NCBI GenBank assembly: GCA_900552915.1
Contig: USBS01000022.1
Coordinates: 1 to 18,552, forward strand
Origin: an uncultured Sutterella sp.
GTDB lineage: Bacteria; Pseudomonadota; Gammaproteobacteria; Burkholderiales; Burkholderiaceae_F
Length of the DNA stretch: 18,552 bases
Direction: 5' to 3'
Part shown: positions 7,034 to 13,825 of the stretch, one piece after another
Layout: every line of letters starts with the position of its first letter
Numbering within the stretch: the stretch's first letter is position 1
Translations under genes and position numbers: made by a program
Notes under the pieces: model-generated
Seen by the model: only the letters and a program-made list of their open reading frames with translations
The model's database searches: none
Told to the model about the DNA's origin: nothing

Positions 7034-7969
7034 TCAGCGCAGAGCCCGCTTGGTGGGAACACCGGCCGCTTCGCGCGTGTCGACAAAGAAGTCCTGCGGG
7101 AAAACGGCGGCGGCTTTGATGTTCAACGGGTCGTGATCAAGCTTTTGAGCGGGCTCGAACATGCCGTCGACGTTGGCGGGCTGCACTCCCGCCATCAAGC
7201 CTTCGGGAACCTGAGAAATCTGCGTGCGCGCGAAGGTTTCGATGTAAGAGCCGCGTTTGGCAACGCTTGCAAAGAGCGACGAAGGCACGGAGGCAAGCGC
7301 ACTTTCGGCAAACGTGCGGTCGAATAGGCGTGCGTGCGTGTTGGTATTGAAGAGTTCCGCCGGAATCGAGTGCAGGTTCTTGCAGCCCATGAAGGCCTCC
7401 GAGAAGTCTTCAGCCTGCAGATTGGCCGTAAAGAGCTGACGACTAACGCTGCTGATGCCGCTTAAGGCAAAGACGCCCGTGAAGGTTCTGGCGTAGATGA
7501 GCGGGAAAAAGAGCGACTCGGGAACTTCGTGCAGTTCGGAGAGCCCCGCAAATGTCCCCGAAAGCGCAACTAGATGCGTGTTGTGCGCAAAGAGCGACGA
7601 CACGAGGCTGCAGAGGCGACGCGGAGGCTTGGCGGGATTCCAGATGTGACCGGCGGTGCTCAACATTCCCGTTTCGTCGTCGTGCAGCGCCGGAATGGGC
7701 GAGACGATGGCCGTGGTTTGCTCGGGCAGAATAAGCGTGCCCGCTGGCATCGGACCGCCGAAATCGATCTCAAGCCGATGCGTGCCCGGCATCGGGTGAT
7801 ATTCGAGCACCGTGCTCGAGACGGGCTCTCGGCGGTGTTGCGAGCTTTGACCGTCAAAGGTCACCGTCACCTGACTCAATGTCGGCGCGATGCGGTTTCC
7901 TGCGGGAATGCGCAGCGTTACGATGCGGTCGCGCTTGCCCACGGTCACTTCGGCAATGAACTTGGTCAT
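7034..7969 (-). CDS. Unknown protein with degenerate PKD-like module and F/L/P-rich ~25-residue repeats (gene B of pair)
   Basis: I do not recognise a named family for this 311-residue protein. Residues about 1-95 are beta-rich and resemble a worn PKD-like module: VTVTFDG stands where WGDG would be, and YHPMPGTHRLEI matches the closing strand. Residues about 120-275 form repeats of the kind F-x2-N-x4-L-x6-F-x6-L-x-S-V/I-P-x2-L-F. Clear copies are LFAHNTHLVALSGTFAGL, EAFMGCKNLHSIPAELF, DRTFAESALASVPSSLF and ETFARTQISQVPEGLM. This recalls BspA/DUF285-like leucine-rich surface repeats, but there is no signal peptide, membrane helix or anchor. The start overlaps the stop of the upstream gene by ATGA and has a perfect Shine-Dalgarno AAGGAGG, so the two proteins are probably made together. 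It is likely a diverged paralogue of the upstream protein. Function unknown; a binding or scaffold role is only a guess. Confidence 0.75.
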   Translation of the reverse strand: MTKFIAEVTVGKRDRIVTLRIPAGNRIAPTLSQVTVTFDGQSSQHRREPVSSTVLEYHPMPGTHRLEIDFGGPMPAGTLILPEQTTAIVSPIPALHDDETGMLSTAGHIWNPAKPPRRLCSLVSSLFAHNTHLVALSGTFAGLSELHEVPESLFFPLIYARTFTGVFALSGISSVSRQLFTANLQAEDFSEAFMGCKNLHSIPAELFNTNTHARLFDRTFAESALASVPSSLFASVAKRGSYIETFARTQISQVPEGLMAGVQPANVDGMFEPAQKLDHDPLNIKAAAVFPQDFFVDTREAAGVPTKRALR

Positions 7970-9411
7970 GCGGCGGCCTCCTTTTGAGCTTCAACGGGTG
8001 CGCCTGCAAAGAAGTCGTAGCGCGGCGAATGCGGACTTTCGAGGTAGCTTGCGGGCAGTTTCTCAAGACGCTTGCAGAAAGCAAACATCGCGTCGGCGGT
8101 TTTGAGACTCGTCAAGCCCGACAAAATGCCGTCGGGAACCGAGACGAGTTTGACGCAGCCCGCAAAAGCCTGTTCGAGATTGACGATATCGGGATTGTTG
8201 GCAAAAAGATCTTCGGGCACGGCCGTGAGTTCACGTCGATCCGCCGCCCAACCGCAGAAGTCTCCCAAGGCGTCGACGGTGCGCGGATGAAAAGCCGGAA
8301 GCGCGGTGTAGACGGCCGTGAGGCCGAGACCGAGCCGGAAGGGGCGAACCTCTTCGCCTGCCGTGTGATGCAGCCGCACGCGGTAAACGCCCGGTTTGGC
8401 GTAGGCGTGCACAAGTGCGTCGGTTGCTTCCCAGTCGATGAGTTCGCTCGTTCCGTCGCCCCATTCCACAAAGAAGTCGCCTTTAAGTTCCAGATCGATC
8501 GGGTAGAAGTCAACAATCGGCTCATTGGGATCGAGTCCGGCATGCCAGTCGAATTCGAAAGCGGGGTCCTGAAGACTCGCACGCGGACGGATCCAACCTG
8601 CTTCGTCGCGCCGGCCCTTGTCGCACCATGCAAAAAGGCGCGGCTTGGCGCCGAGCATGAAGCCTTCGAGACACACCGGAAGGTTCTTTTTGTCGCCGAA
8701 GGGATTGTCGACGTCCTCAAGCTCACTGCAATGCGCAAAAGTTTCTTCGCACAAAGAAAGCGTCGGAACATGCCGCAGCAGTCCGTAGGGAATCGAAGTG
8801 ATCTTGCTTTCGGCAAAGGTTCGCACGAGGCTTTTGACCGTTTGGCAGGGCGAAAAAAGCGTGGCCGGAATGCTCTTGACGGAAATGCCGCGAAACGCCT
8901 CGTCGAAATAGGCAAGGTTGGGATTGTTTGCGAGGAAATCCGCACACAGAAAGTTGAGCGCCACCGCTCCCGTCTTGGGATCTTCGACAAAAAGACGCGG
9001 GAGCGTGTCGGAAGCTTCAGGACGGCCTTCGGGATCGGTTTCGCCCACGGTGAGCGTGGGTAAGGCCGTCGACACGGAAAGAGTCTGGCAGGGCAGCTGC
9101 TTTAAGGGAAGAAATCCCGAGGGCGTCGAAATCTGAATTGTCCGTTTGCCGTCTTCGCTGTAGCGGTGCGTGCACACAACACTTTCAAGCGGCCCGGCAT
9201 CTTTCTCGGACTCGAAGTCGGCCGAGATGGAAGAGGTCATCACCACGTCGGGTGTGGAAACCTCGCCGTCGCCCCAGTCGATGCGAATGACGCCGATGTG
9301 CTCCGCAGCAAAGCGGGGTACGGCAAAAAACTCAATTGCGATCGTTTCATCCTTGGGACTGATGACCGTGAACGCAAAAGGCTGCGGAGGCTGAAGACGA
9401 GTGGGCGACAT
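7966..9411 (-). CDS. Unknown protein with two PKD-like WGDG modules, each followed by ~25-residue repeats (gene A of pair)
   Basis: The 481-residue product has a duplicated architecture. Module 1 has a PKD-like sandwich with IDWGDGE (44-50) and closing motif THRYSEDGKRTIQI (81-94), then repeats at about 155-235 such as DEAFRGISVKSIPATLF and RTFAESKITSIPYGLL. Module 2 repeats the plan: VEWGDGT (315-321), HAYAKPGVYRVRL (335-347), then LFANNPDIVNLEQAFAGC and later repeats to about 457. PKD-like domains usually bind proteins or glycans on cell or phage surfaces, and the repeats resemble BspA/DUF285-like units. However, the N-terminus (MSPTRLQPPQPFAF) is not a signal peptide and no membrane helix is visible. 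It lies 92 bp after mfd on the same strand and overlaps the next gene by 4 bp. No good Shine-Dalgarno precedes the ATG at 9411. A surface, phage-derived or intracellular scaffold role remains open. Confidence 0.78.
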   Translation of the reverse strand: MSPTRLQPPQPFAFTVISPKDETIAIEFFAVPRFAAEHIGVIRIDWGDGEVSTPDVVMTSSISADFESEKDAGPLESVVCTHRYSEDGKRTIQISTPSGFLPLKQLPCQTLSVSTALPTLTVGETDPEGRPEASDTLPRLFVEDPKTGAVALNFLCADFLANNPNLAYFDEAFRGISVKSIPATLFSPCQTVKSLVRTFAESKITSIPYGLLRHVPTLSLCEETFAHCSELEDVDNPFGDKKNLPVCLEGFMLGAKPRLFAWCDKGRRDEAGWIRPRASLQDPAFEFDWHAGLDPNEPIVDFYPIDLELKGDFFVEWGDGTSELIDWEATDALVHAYAKPGVYRVRLHHTAGEEVRPFRLGLGLTAVYTALPAFHPRTVDALGDFCGWAADRRELTAVPEDLFANNPDIVNLEQAFAGCVKLVSVPDGILSGLTSLKTADAMFAFCKRLEKLPASYLESPHSPRYDFFAGAPVEAQKEAAA

Positions 9412-9440
9412 TGCTATTCAAACTACTGACAATTCCGAGG

Positions 9441-9467
9441 ATTTTACCGCAGCGTTTGCCGGCTCAA
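9441..9467 (-). promoter_or_regulatory. Weak candidate promoter for the PKD-like/repeat gene pair
   Basis: On the minus strand TTGAGC (9462-9467) and TAAAAT (9441-9446) are separated by 15 bp, shorter than ideal. The -10 would start transcription about 25 bases before the ATG at 9411. The pair could instead be read through from mfd. Confidence 0.25.
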
Positions 9468-9468
9468 T

Positions 9469-9485
9469 GCCTTTGCGGCAAAGGC
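9469..9485 (-). other. Small hairpin downstream of mfd
   Basis: GCCTTTG (9469-9475) and CAAAGGC (9479-9485) form a perfect 7-bp stem with a 3-nt loop, 19 bp after the mfd stop. No T-run follows on the minus strand, so it is not a standard intrinsic terminator; it may slow or partly end mfd transcription. Confidence 0.4.
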
Positions 9486-9503
9486 GCTGCGGCGTCGTTT
9501 TCC

Positions 9504-12500
9504 TTAGGGGCGCTTGTCGCGAGGAAGACTGTCCAAAAGGGCGTTCACAATTGTGCGTACGCTTTGCAGCCTCTTTTCGGCAACGGTGAAGTCGCCCGTC
9601 ATCTTAAGACGTGCCGTCTCGCCGGGCAGAACCCGCAGATCGCGGCGCTTTTGCAGCAGCGTAAACATTACGGCCGGATCAAAAGCGGGCTTGGTCGAGA
9701 AGGTAAAGACGATCGCCTGATCGGCTGCGTCGATCTTGCGAATCCCCAGGGCCGCGCATTCGATGCGAAGCCGGTGCACCGCTAGAAGCGTCTTGGCTGC
9801 AGGCACGGGAGAGCCGAAGCGGTCTGCCAAATCGTCCGTGCACTCGCCGAGTTCTTCAAGGGTTTGCGCGCCTGCCAACTGCTTGTAAAGCGACAGGCGC
9901 GTGCCCACGTCCGGAACATAGTCGTCGGGCAAAAGCGCCGGCAGGTGAAGATTGATTTCCGTGAGCGTTTCGAAGGGCGATGCAAAGGCCGGTTCTTCGC
10001 CGCGTCGCATCGAGTCGACGGCTTGCTTGAGCATCTGCGTGTAGAGCTCAAAGCCCACCTGCGCCATTTCGCCCGACTGTTCGTCGCCCAATACTTCGCC
10101 CGCGCCGCGGATTTCCAGATCGTGCATGGACAGGTAAAAGCCGCTTCCGAGTTCTTCGAGGTTTTGAATGGCTTCAAGGCGCCGCTCGGCGTTTTTCGTG
10201 ATTGCCCCTTCGTCGGGAATGAGCAGGTACGCGTAGGCTTGGTGGTGGCTGCGGCCGACGCGGCCGCGCAGCTGATGCAGCTGCGCAAGCCCGAACTTGT
10301 CGGCGCGGTGCATGATGATCGTGTTGGCGATCGGTACGTCGATGCCGGTTTCGATGATGGTCGTGCACACGAGCACGTTGAATTCCCGTCGATAAAACTC
10401 GCGCATGACGCGTTCAAGTTCCCGCTCGTTCATTTGACCGTGCGCAACCGCAATGCGGGCTTCGGGAATGAGTTCGGCCAACATCTCGGCACGCGCCTGA
10501 ATCGTTTCCACGTCGTTGTGCAGAAAGTAGACCTGACCGCCGCGCTTGAGCTCGCGGATGACGGCTTCGCGAATAAGCGCCTTGGATTCGCGCCGCACAA
10601 AGGTTTTGATGGCCAGGCGCTTTTGGGGCGCCGTCGCGATGACGGAAAAGTCGCGGATGCCTTCGAGGCTCATGGCCAGCGTTCTGGGAATGGGTGTGGC
10701 GGTGAGCGTCAGAACATCGACTTCCGCACGCAAGCTCTTAAGGCGTTCCTTTTGGCGCACGCCGAAGCGGTGCTCTTCGTCGATCACGACCAGTCCGAGG
10801 CGCTTGAACTTAACCGATTCGCTCAAAAGCTTGTGCGTACCGATGACGATGTCGACCGCTCCGCTTTCCAACCCTTCGATCGTCTGCGCGGTCTGTTTGC
10901 TCGTGCGAAAGCGCGAAAGCTCGGCAACTTTCACGGGCCAGGCTGCAAAACGGTCCTTGAAGGTTTGTGCGTGCTGTTCGGCCAAAAGCGTAGTGGGACA
11001 GAGCACGGCCACCTGTTTGCCGTTCATGACGGCGATGAAGGCGGCTCGCAAAGCCACTTCGGTTTTGCCGAAGCCCACGTCGCCGCAGACCAGTCGATCC
11101 ATCGGACGGCCCGAGTGCATGTCGTTGATGACGGCAGCAATGGCAGCAGCCTGATCCGGCGTTTCTTCAAAGGCAAAGCCTTCGCAGAAGGCTTCGTAGT
11201 CGCCCGACTCGGTTTCGAAGGCAAAGCCCTGCTTGGCTTCGCGCATGGCGTAGAGATGCAGCAGTTCGGCAGCAGTGTCGCGAACCTTCTGCGCGGCCTT
11301 GCGGCGGGCTTTTTCCCAGTCGCCTCGGCCCAGACTGTTTAAAGGGGCGTGTTCGTTGTCCGCACCCGTGTAGCGGCTGATGAGGTTGAGCTGCGACACA
11401 GGCACGAAAAGTTTGGCATCGTTGGCATAGTCGATTCGAACGAACTCGGCCGGTCCTTCGTCGGTTTCAATGGTTTCAAGACCGTGATACCGTCCCACAC
11501 CGTGGGCAGCGTGCACAATCGGGTCGCCTTCGCGCAGTTCGCTGACGTCGCGAATGATCGCTTCGACGTTGGTCGTTCGGCCGTGACGGCGGCGCACCAA
11601 GGCTCTCGTGTTGTAGAGCTCCGTTTCGGTGACGACGGCAATCTTTTCCTGAGTAAGCACAAAGCCGCCCGAAAGCGGGCCCACCGTGATCGCCACATCC
11701 TCTTTGCCGGTGACGAATTCTTCAAAGGAAGCAACCTGATCGGGTTCGCGGATGCCGTCGCGCAAGAGTTCCTGAAGGCGCGCAGCGCGCCCGGAGCCTG
11801 TGGCCACCACCAACACGCGCATCTTTTCCATGCGGCGCTTGGCAATGAAGTCCTTGAGTTTGGCGGCGGGGTCCTTGGCCGAACGCTCGATCGTGAGCGA
11901 CTCCTCGATGCCGGTTTCGGGAGCCTTTAAGGAAATGCGGCCGAAAGGCGCGATGGCGTCAAAGAAACTGTCGGCTTTGTCAAAGAGTTTTTCGGGCGGC
12001 AGAGCCGGACGTTCCTTGTCGTGCGAAAGGAACCGGTAACGCTCCTCGGTCTGACGCATGAAGGCGTCGATTGCGTCTCGTGTTTCGCCGAGCGTAATGA
12101 AGAGGGCGTTTTCAGGCAGGTAGTCCGCTAAGGAACCGGTTTCTTCGAAAAAGAGCGGCAGATAGTATTCGATACCGGGCGAACAGATGCCCGAGCCCAC
12201 GTCCGTGTAGACGGGGCACTTATTGGGGTCGCCCGGAAATGCCGCGCGCCAGGCGGCGCGAAAGCGGTTTCGCGCATCCTCGTCAAAGGCAAATTCGTGG
12301 CCGGGAAGAATACGGATGCGATCGACGCTGCCGGTGCTGCGCTGGGTTTCCGGATCGAACGAGCGGATGGCATCGATTTCGTCGTCAAAGAGATCGAGTC
12401 GAAGAGGGGAATCCGCGCCCATCGGAAAAATATCGACGATGCCGCCTCGAACGGCGAATTCCCCCGGGGCCATCGTCTGTTCGACGCGGCCGTATCCCGC

Positions 12501-12986
12501 GGCTGTCAGGTCGGCTTCCAGTTTGCCGGTGCTGACGCTTTGCCCCGTACGGAAGAAAAACGTGTTGCCTGCGACATAGGACTTGGGCGAAAAACGCTGC
12601 GCCGCAGTGCTGGCCGCAGCAATGAGCAAGTCCGGACGCGCATCCATGTCCGAACTCGTGAGGTTGTAGAGCGTCTCGAGTCGTTCGCTCACTAGGTCCG
12701 CATGCGGACTCATGGTGTCGTACGGCAACGTTTCCCAGTCGGGTAGGCAGGAAACCTTGAGCGTCGGATCGAGCCACTCAATTTCCTGACTCAGTCGTGC
12801 GACATCGAACGCGTTGGCGCAGATCAGCACCGCCATGCGTTTTTGACCGCGCGCAAGCTGCACAAGCGCCGTCAAGGCTGCCGAGCGGCTGGCACCGGGT
12901 ACCGAACTCGTTTTAAGGCGGCGTGTGGCGGCGGCAAGCTGCGGGCTTTCAAGTGTGGAAGTGAGAATGGACTGCAAGTCGGACAT
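9504..12986 (-). CDS. mfd: Transcription-repair coupling factor Mfd
   Basis: Mfd is a cytoplasmic DNA translocase that removes RNA polymerase stalled at DNA lesions and recruits UvrA to start nucleotide excision repair. The 1160-residue length is normal. The N-terminal UvrB-like module spans about 1-350 (PDWETLPYD at 82-90, GGIVDIFP at 181-188). The RNA polymerase interaction domain lies at about 482-545 (GDPIVHAAHGVGRY). The RecG-like motor has Walker A GDVGFGKTE (635-643), DEEH (736-739), LTATPIPRT (761-769) and QLRGRVGRS (905-913). The C-terminal TRCF domain covers about 1010-1125. The start MSDLQSILTS is chosen by length; no strong Shine-Dalgarno is present. A possible -10, TAAAAT, lies 37 bases upstream. 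It follows the antitoxin gene by 39 bp on the same strand, so some toxin-antitoxin transcripts could run into it. Confidence 0.97.
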   Translation of the reverse strand: MSDLQSILTSTLESPQLAAATRRLKTSSVPGASRSAALTALVQLARGQKRMAVLICANAFDVARLSQEIEWLDPTLKVSCLPDWETLPYDTMSPHADLVSERLETLYNLTSSDMDARPDLLIAAASTAAQRFSPKSYVAGNTFFFRTGQSVSTGKLEADLTAAGYGRVEQTMAPGEFAVRGGIVDIFPMGADSPLRLDLFDDEIDAIRSFDPETQRSTGSVDRIRILPGHEFAFDEDARNRFRAAWRAAFPGDPNKCPVYTDVGSGICSPGIEYYLPLFFEETGSLADYLPENALFITLGETRDAIDAFMRQTEERYRFLSHDKERPALPPEKLFDKADSFFDAIAPFGRISLKAPETGIEESLTIERSAKDPAAKLKDFIAKRRMEKMRVLVVATGSGRAARLQELLRDGIREPDQVASFEEFVTGKEDVAITVGPLSGGFVLTQEKIAVVTETELYNTRALVRRRHGRTTNVEAIIRDVSELREGDPIVHAAHGVGRYHGLETIETDEGPAEFVRIDYANDAKLFVPVSQLNLISRYTGADNEHAPLNSLGRGDWEKARRKAAQKVRDTAAELLHLYAMREAKQGFAFETESGDYEAFCEGFAFEETPDQAAAIAAVINDMHSGRPMDRLVCGDVGFGKTEVALRAAFIAVMNGKQVAVLCPTTLLAEQHAQTFKDRFAAWPVKVAELSRFRTSKQTAQTIEGLESGAVDIVIGTHKLLSESVKFKRLGLVVIDEEHRFGVRQKERLKSLRAEVDVLTLTATPIPRTLAMSLEGIRDFSVIATAPQKRLAIKTFVRRESKALIREAVIRELKRGGQVYFLHNDVETIQARAEMLAELIPEARIAVAHGQMNERELERVMREFYRREFNVLVCTTIIETGIDVPIANTIIMHRADKFGLAQLHQLRGRVGRSHHQAYAYLLIPDEGAITKNAERRLEAIQNLEELGSGFYLSMHDLEIRGAGEVLGDEQSGEMAQVGFELYTQMLKQAVDSMRRGEEPAFASPFETLTEINLHLPALLPDDYVPDVGTRLSLYKQLAGAQTLEELGECTDDLADRFGSPVPAAKTLLAVHRLRIECAALGIRKIDAADQAIVFTFSTKPAFDPAVMFTLLQKRRDLRVLPGETARLKMTGDFTVAEKRLQSVRTIVNALLDSLPRDKRP

Positions 12987-13022
12987 GAATAATGACTGTG
13001 GATCGAGCCTAAGACGTGGGCA

Positions 13023-13052
13023 ATTTTATGGATTTTGAGGAACTGCAGTCAG
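13023..13052 (-). promoter_or_regulatory. Candidate mfd promoter inside the antitoxin 3' end
   Basis: On the minus strand CTGACT (13047-13052) and TAAAAT (13023-13028) are 18 bp apart, giving four of six and five of six matches to the sigma-70 consensus. The TSS would fall about 30 bases before the mfd ATG, in the short gap after the antitoxin stop. Confidence 0.3.
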
Positions 13053-13316
13053 TTTCACACCGAGTGCATCTAAAACTCGGAATGTTGTTTTAAGAGTGGG
13101 GTTGCCCTCTCCGCTGAACGACCTATAGAGCTGTTCACGAGCGATGCCTGTCTTGGCGGCTAAATCCGTCATTCCTTTTGCTCTGGCGACAACACCGATC
13201 GCGTGAGCAATGTAGCCGGGGTTGCCGGTAGCCAAAGCTTCATTCAGAAAAAAGGAAATATCTTCCGGAGTTTCCAAGTATTCAGCAGTATCAAACGGCG
13301 TCAGTTTCTCTGTCAT
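13026..13316 (-). CDS. HTH antitoxin of a type II toxin-antitoxin pair (HI1420-like)
   Basis: The 96-residue product resembles the HI1420/HigA-like antitoxins encoded just after Gp49/RelE-type toxins. It starts MTEKLTPFDTAEYLETPEDI, a typical opening of this group. A helix-turn-helix follows at about 50-69 (DLAAKTGIAREQLYRSFS), then PTLKTTFRVLDALGVKL. Such proteins bind and neutralise the toxin and repress their own promoter. The frame is open back to 13382, but the ATG at 13316 is preceded by the Shine-Dalgarno AGGAAG and matches the family start. This start overlaps the end of the toxin gene by 26 bp, so the two are translationally linked. The toxin-first order is the usual one for this family. 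Confidence 0.88.
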   Translation of the reverse strand: MTEKLTPFDTAEYLETPEDISFFLNEALATGNPGYIAHAIGVVARAKGMTDLAAKTGIAREQLYRSFSGEGNPTLKTTFRVLDALGVKLTAVPQNP

Positions 13317-13605
13317 CTTGCACTTCCTTTGCCAGTCTTTTTGCCTTGGCAATGTCTCTTTCTTGTGTGCTTTTATCGCCACCGCACAGCAGAATGATCA
13401 GTATTTCTCGCTGTTGCTTGCAATAAATGCGATATCCCGGACCGTAGTGGATTCTCAACTCGCTGATGCCTTCTCCTACCGGTTTAATGTCTCCAAGCAG
13501 ACCGTATGCAAGTTGGTCGATTCGCGAGATGATGATTCTTTTGGCCTGACGATCTCGGAGCTTGTCAAGCCAGGTGTTGAAGGTGGATGTCTTGACGATC
13601 TGCAT
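13291..13605 (-). CDS. RelE/HigB-superfamily toxin (phage Gp49-like, HI1419-like)
   Basis: The 104-residue protein fits the Gp49/HI1419 branch of the RelE/ParE superfamily, whose members act mostly as ribosome-dependent mRNA interferases. Characteristic stretches are TFNTWLDKLRDRQAKRIIISRI (split at 8-18 and 19-29), SELRIHYGPGYRIYC (48-62) and LLCGGDKSTQERDI (72-85). The ATG at 13605 is preferred over the GTG at 13632, because AAGGGGG lies just upstream of it and MQIVKTSTF is the usual opening; the GTG would also lie within about 10 bases of the predicted -10. The cognate antitoxin overlaps its 3' end. The upstream promoter lies within an inverted repeat, indicating autoregulation. No residue loss is evident, so the toxin may be active. 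Confidence 0.88.
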   Translation of the reverse strand: MQIVKTSTFNTWLDKLRDRQAKRIIISRIDQLAYGLLGDIKPVGEGISELRIHYGPGYRIYCKQQREILIILLCGGDKSTQERDIAKAKRLAKEVQDDRETDAV

Positions 13606-13616
13606 AAACCCCCTTG

Positions 13617-13651
13617 GTAATTTATAAGTCACACTGTAACTTATAAATTAC
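13617..13651. promoter_or_regulatory. Large inverted repeat, likely autoregulatory operator of the toxin-antitoxin operon
   Basis: Two 16-bp arms (13617-13632 and 13636-13651) are inverted copies with one mismatch, separated by only ACT. The core arm is GTAATTTATAAGT. The repeat spans the -10 hexamer of the toxin-antitoxin promoter and ends 12 bases before the toxin ATG, the expected place for antitoxin or complex binding. Confidence 0.8.
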
Positions 13652-13661
13652 ACAATGTCAA
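13633..13661 (-). promoter_or_regulatory. Sigma-70 promoter of the toxin-antitoxin operon
   Basis: On the minus strand a perfect -35 TTGACA (13656-13661) is followed after 17 bp by TACAGT (13633-13638), a four-of-six -10. The start point would be near 13626, about 20 bases before the ATG at 13605. The -10 and most of the spacer are within the inverted repeat. Confidence 0.65.
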
Positions 13662-13718
13662 TACTTCCGCCGTTTCGAATGACTTCGTGACAATGCAGGT
13701 CATGTTGTAGGTTGATTC

Positions 13719-13754
13719 CTAAATGTTTCTGCAGATACTAAAATTTACATTTAG
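13719..13754. promoter_or_regulatory. Inverted repeat and weak promoter upstream of dcuC
   Basis: CTAAATGT (13719-13726) and ACATTTAG (13747-13754) are perfect inverted copies with a 20-nt spacer. Inside lies TAAAAT (13739-13744), a five-of-six -10, with only a poor -35 (TTCCTA at 13716-13721). A repressor or activator site controlling the dcuC-iadA operon is plausible. The half-site TTGAT at 13712 is Fnr-like, but the other half is absent. Confidence 0.35.
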
Positions 13755-13825
13755 CTGACTTCCGCGAAGGCGGCGCAGACCGCCGACCCCAAGTCGTACT
13801 GCAAAAACTACGATGGGAGATCCCT

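Noticed and set aside
9469..9485. Intrinsic terminator for mfd
   Set aside because: The stem is perfect but short, and no T-run follows on the minus strand, so it is listed only as a hairpin.
9864..11342. 492-residue open frame on the plus strand opposite mfd
   Set aside because: Lies entirely within a certain mfd gene, shows no recognisable domain, and has the composition expected from the reverse complement.
13317..13382. 22-residue N-terminal extension of the antitoxin
   Set aside because: It is Lys/Arg-rich and lies inside the toxin gene; AGGAAG before the ATG at 13316 and family length support the shorter form.
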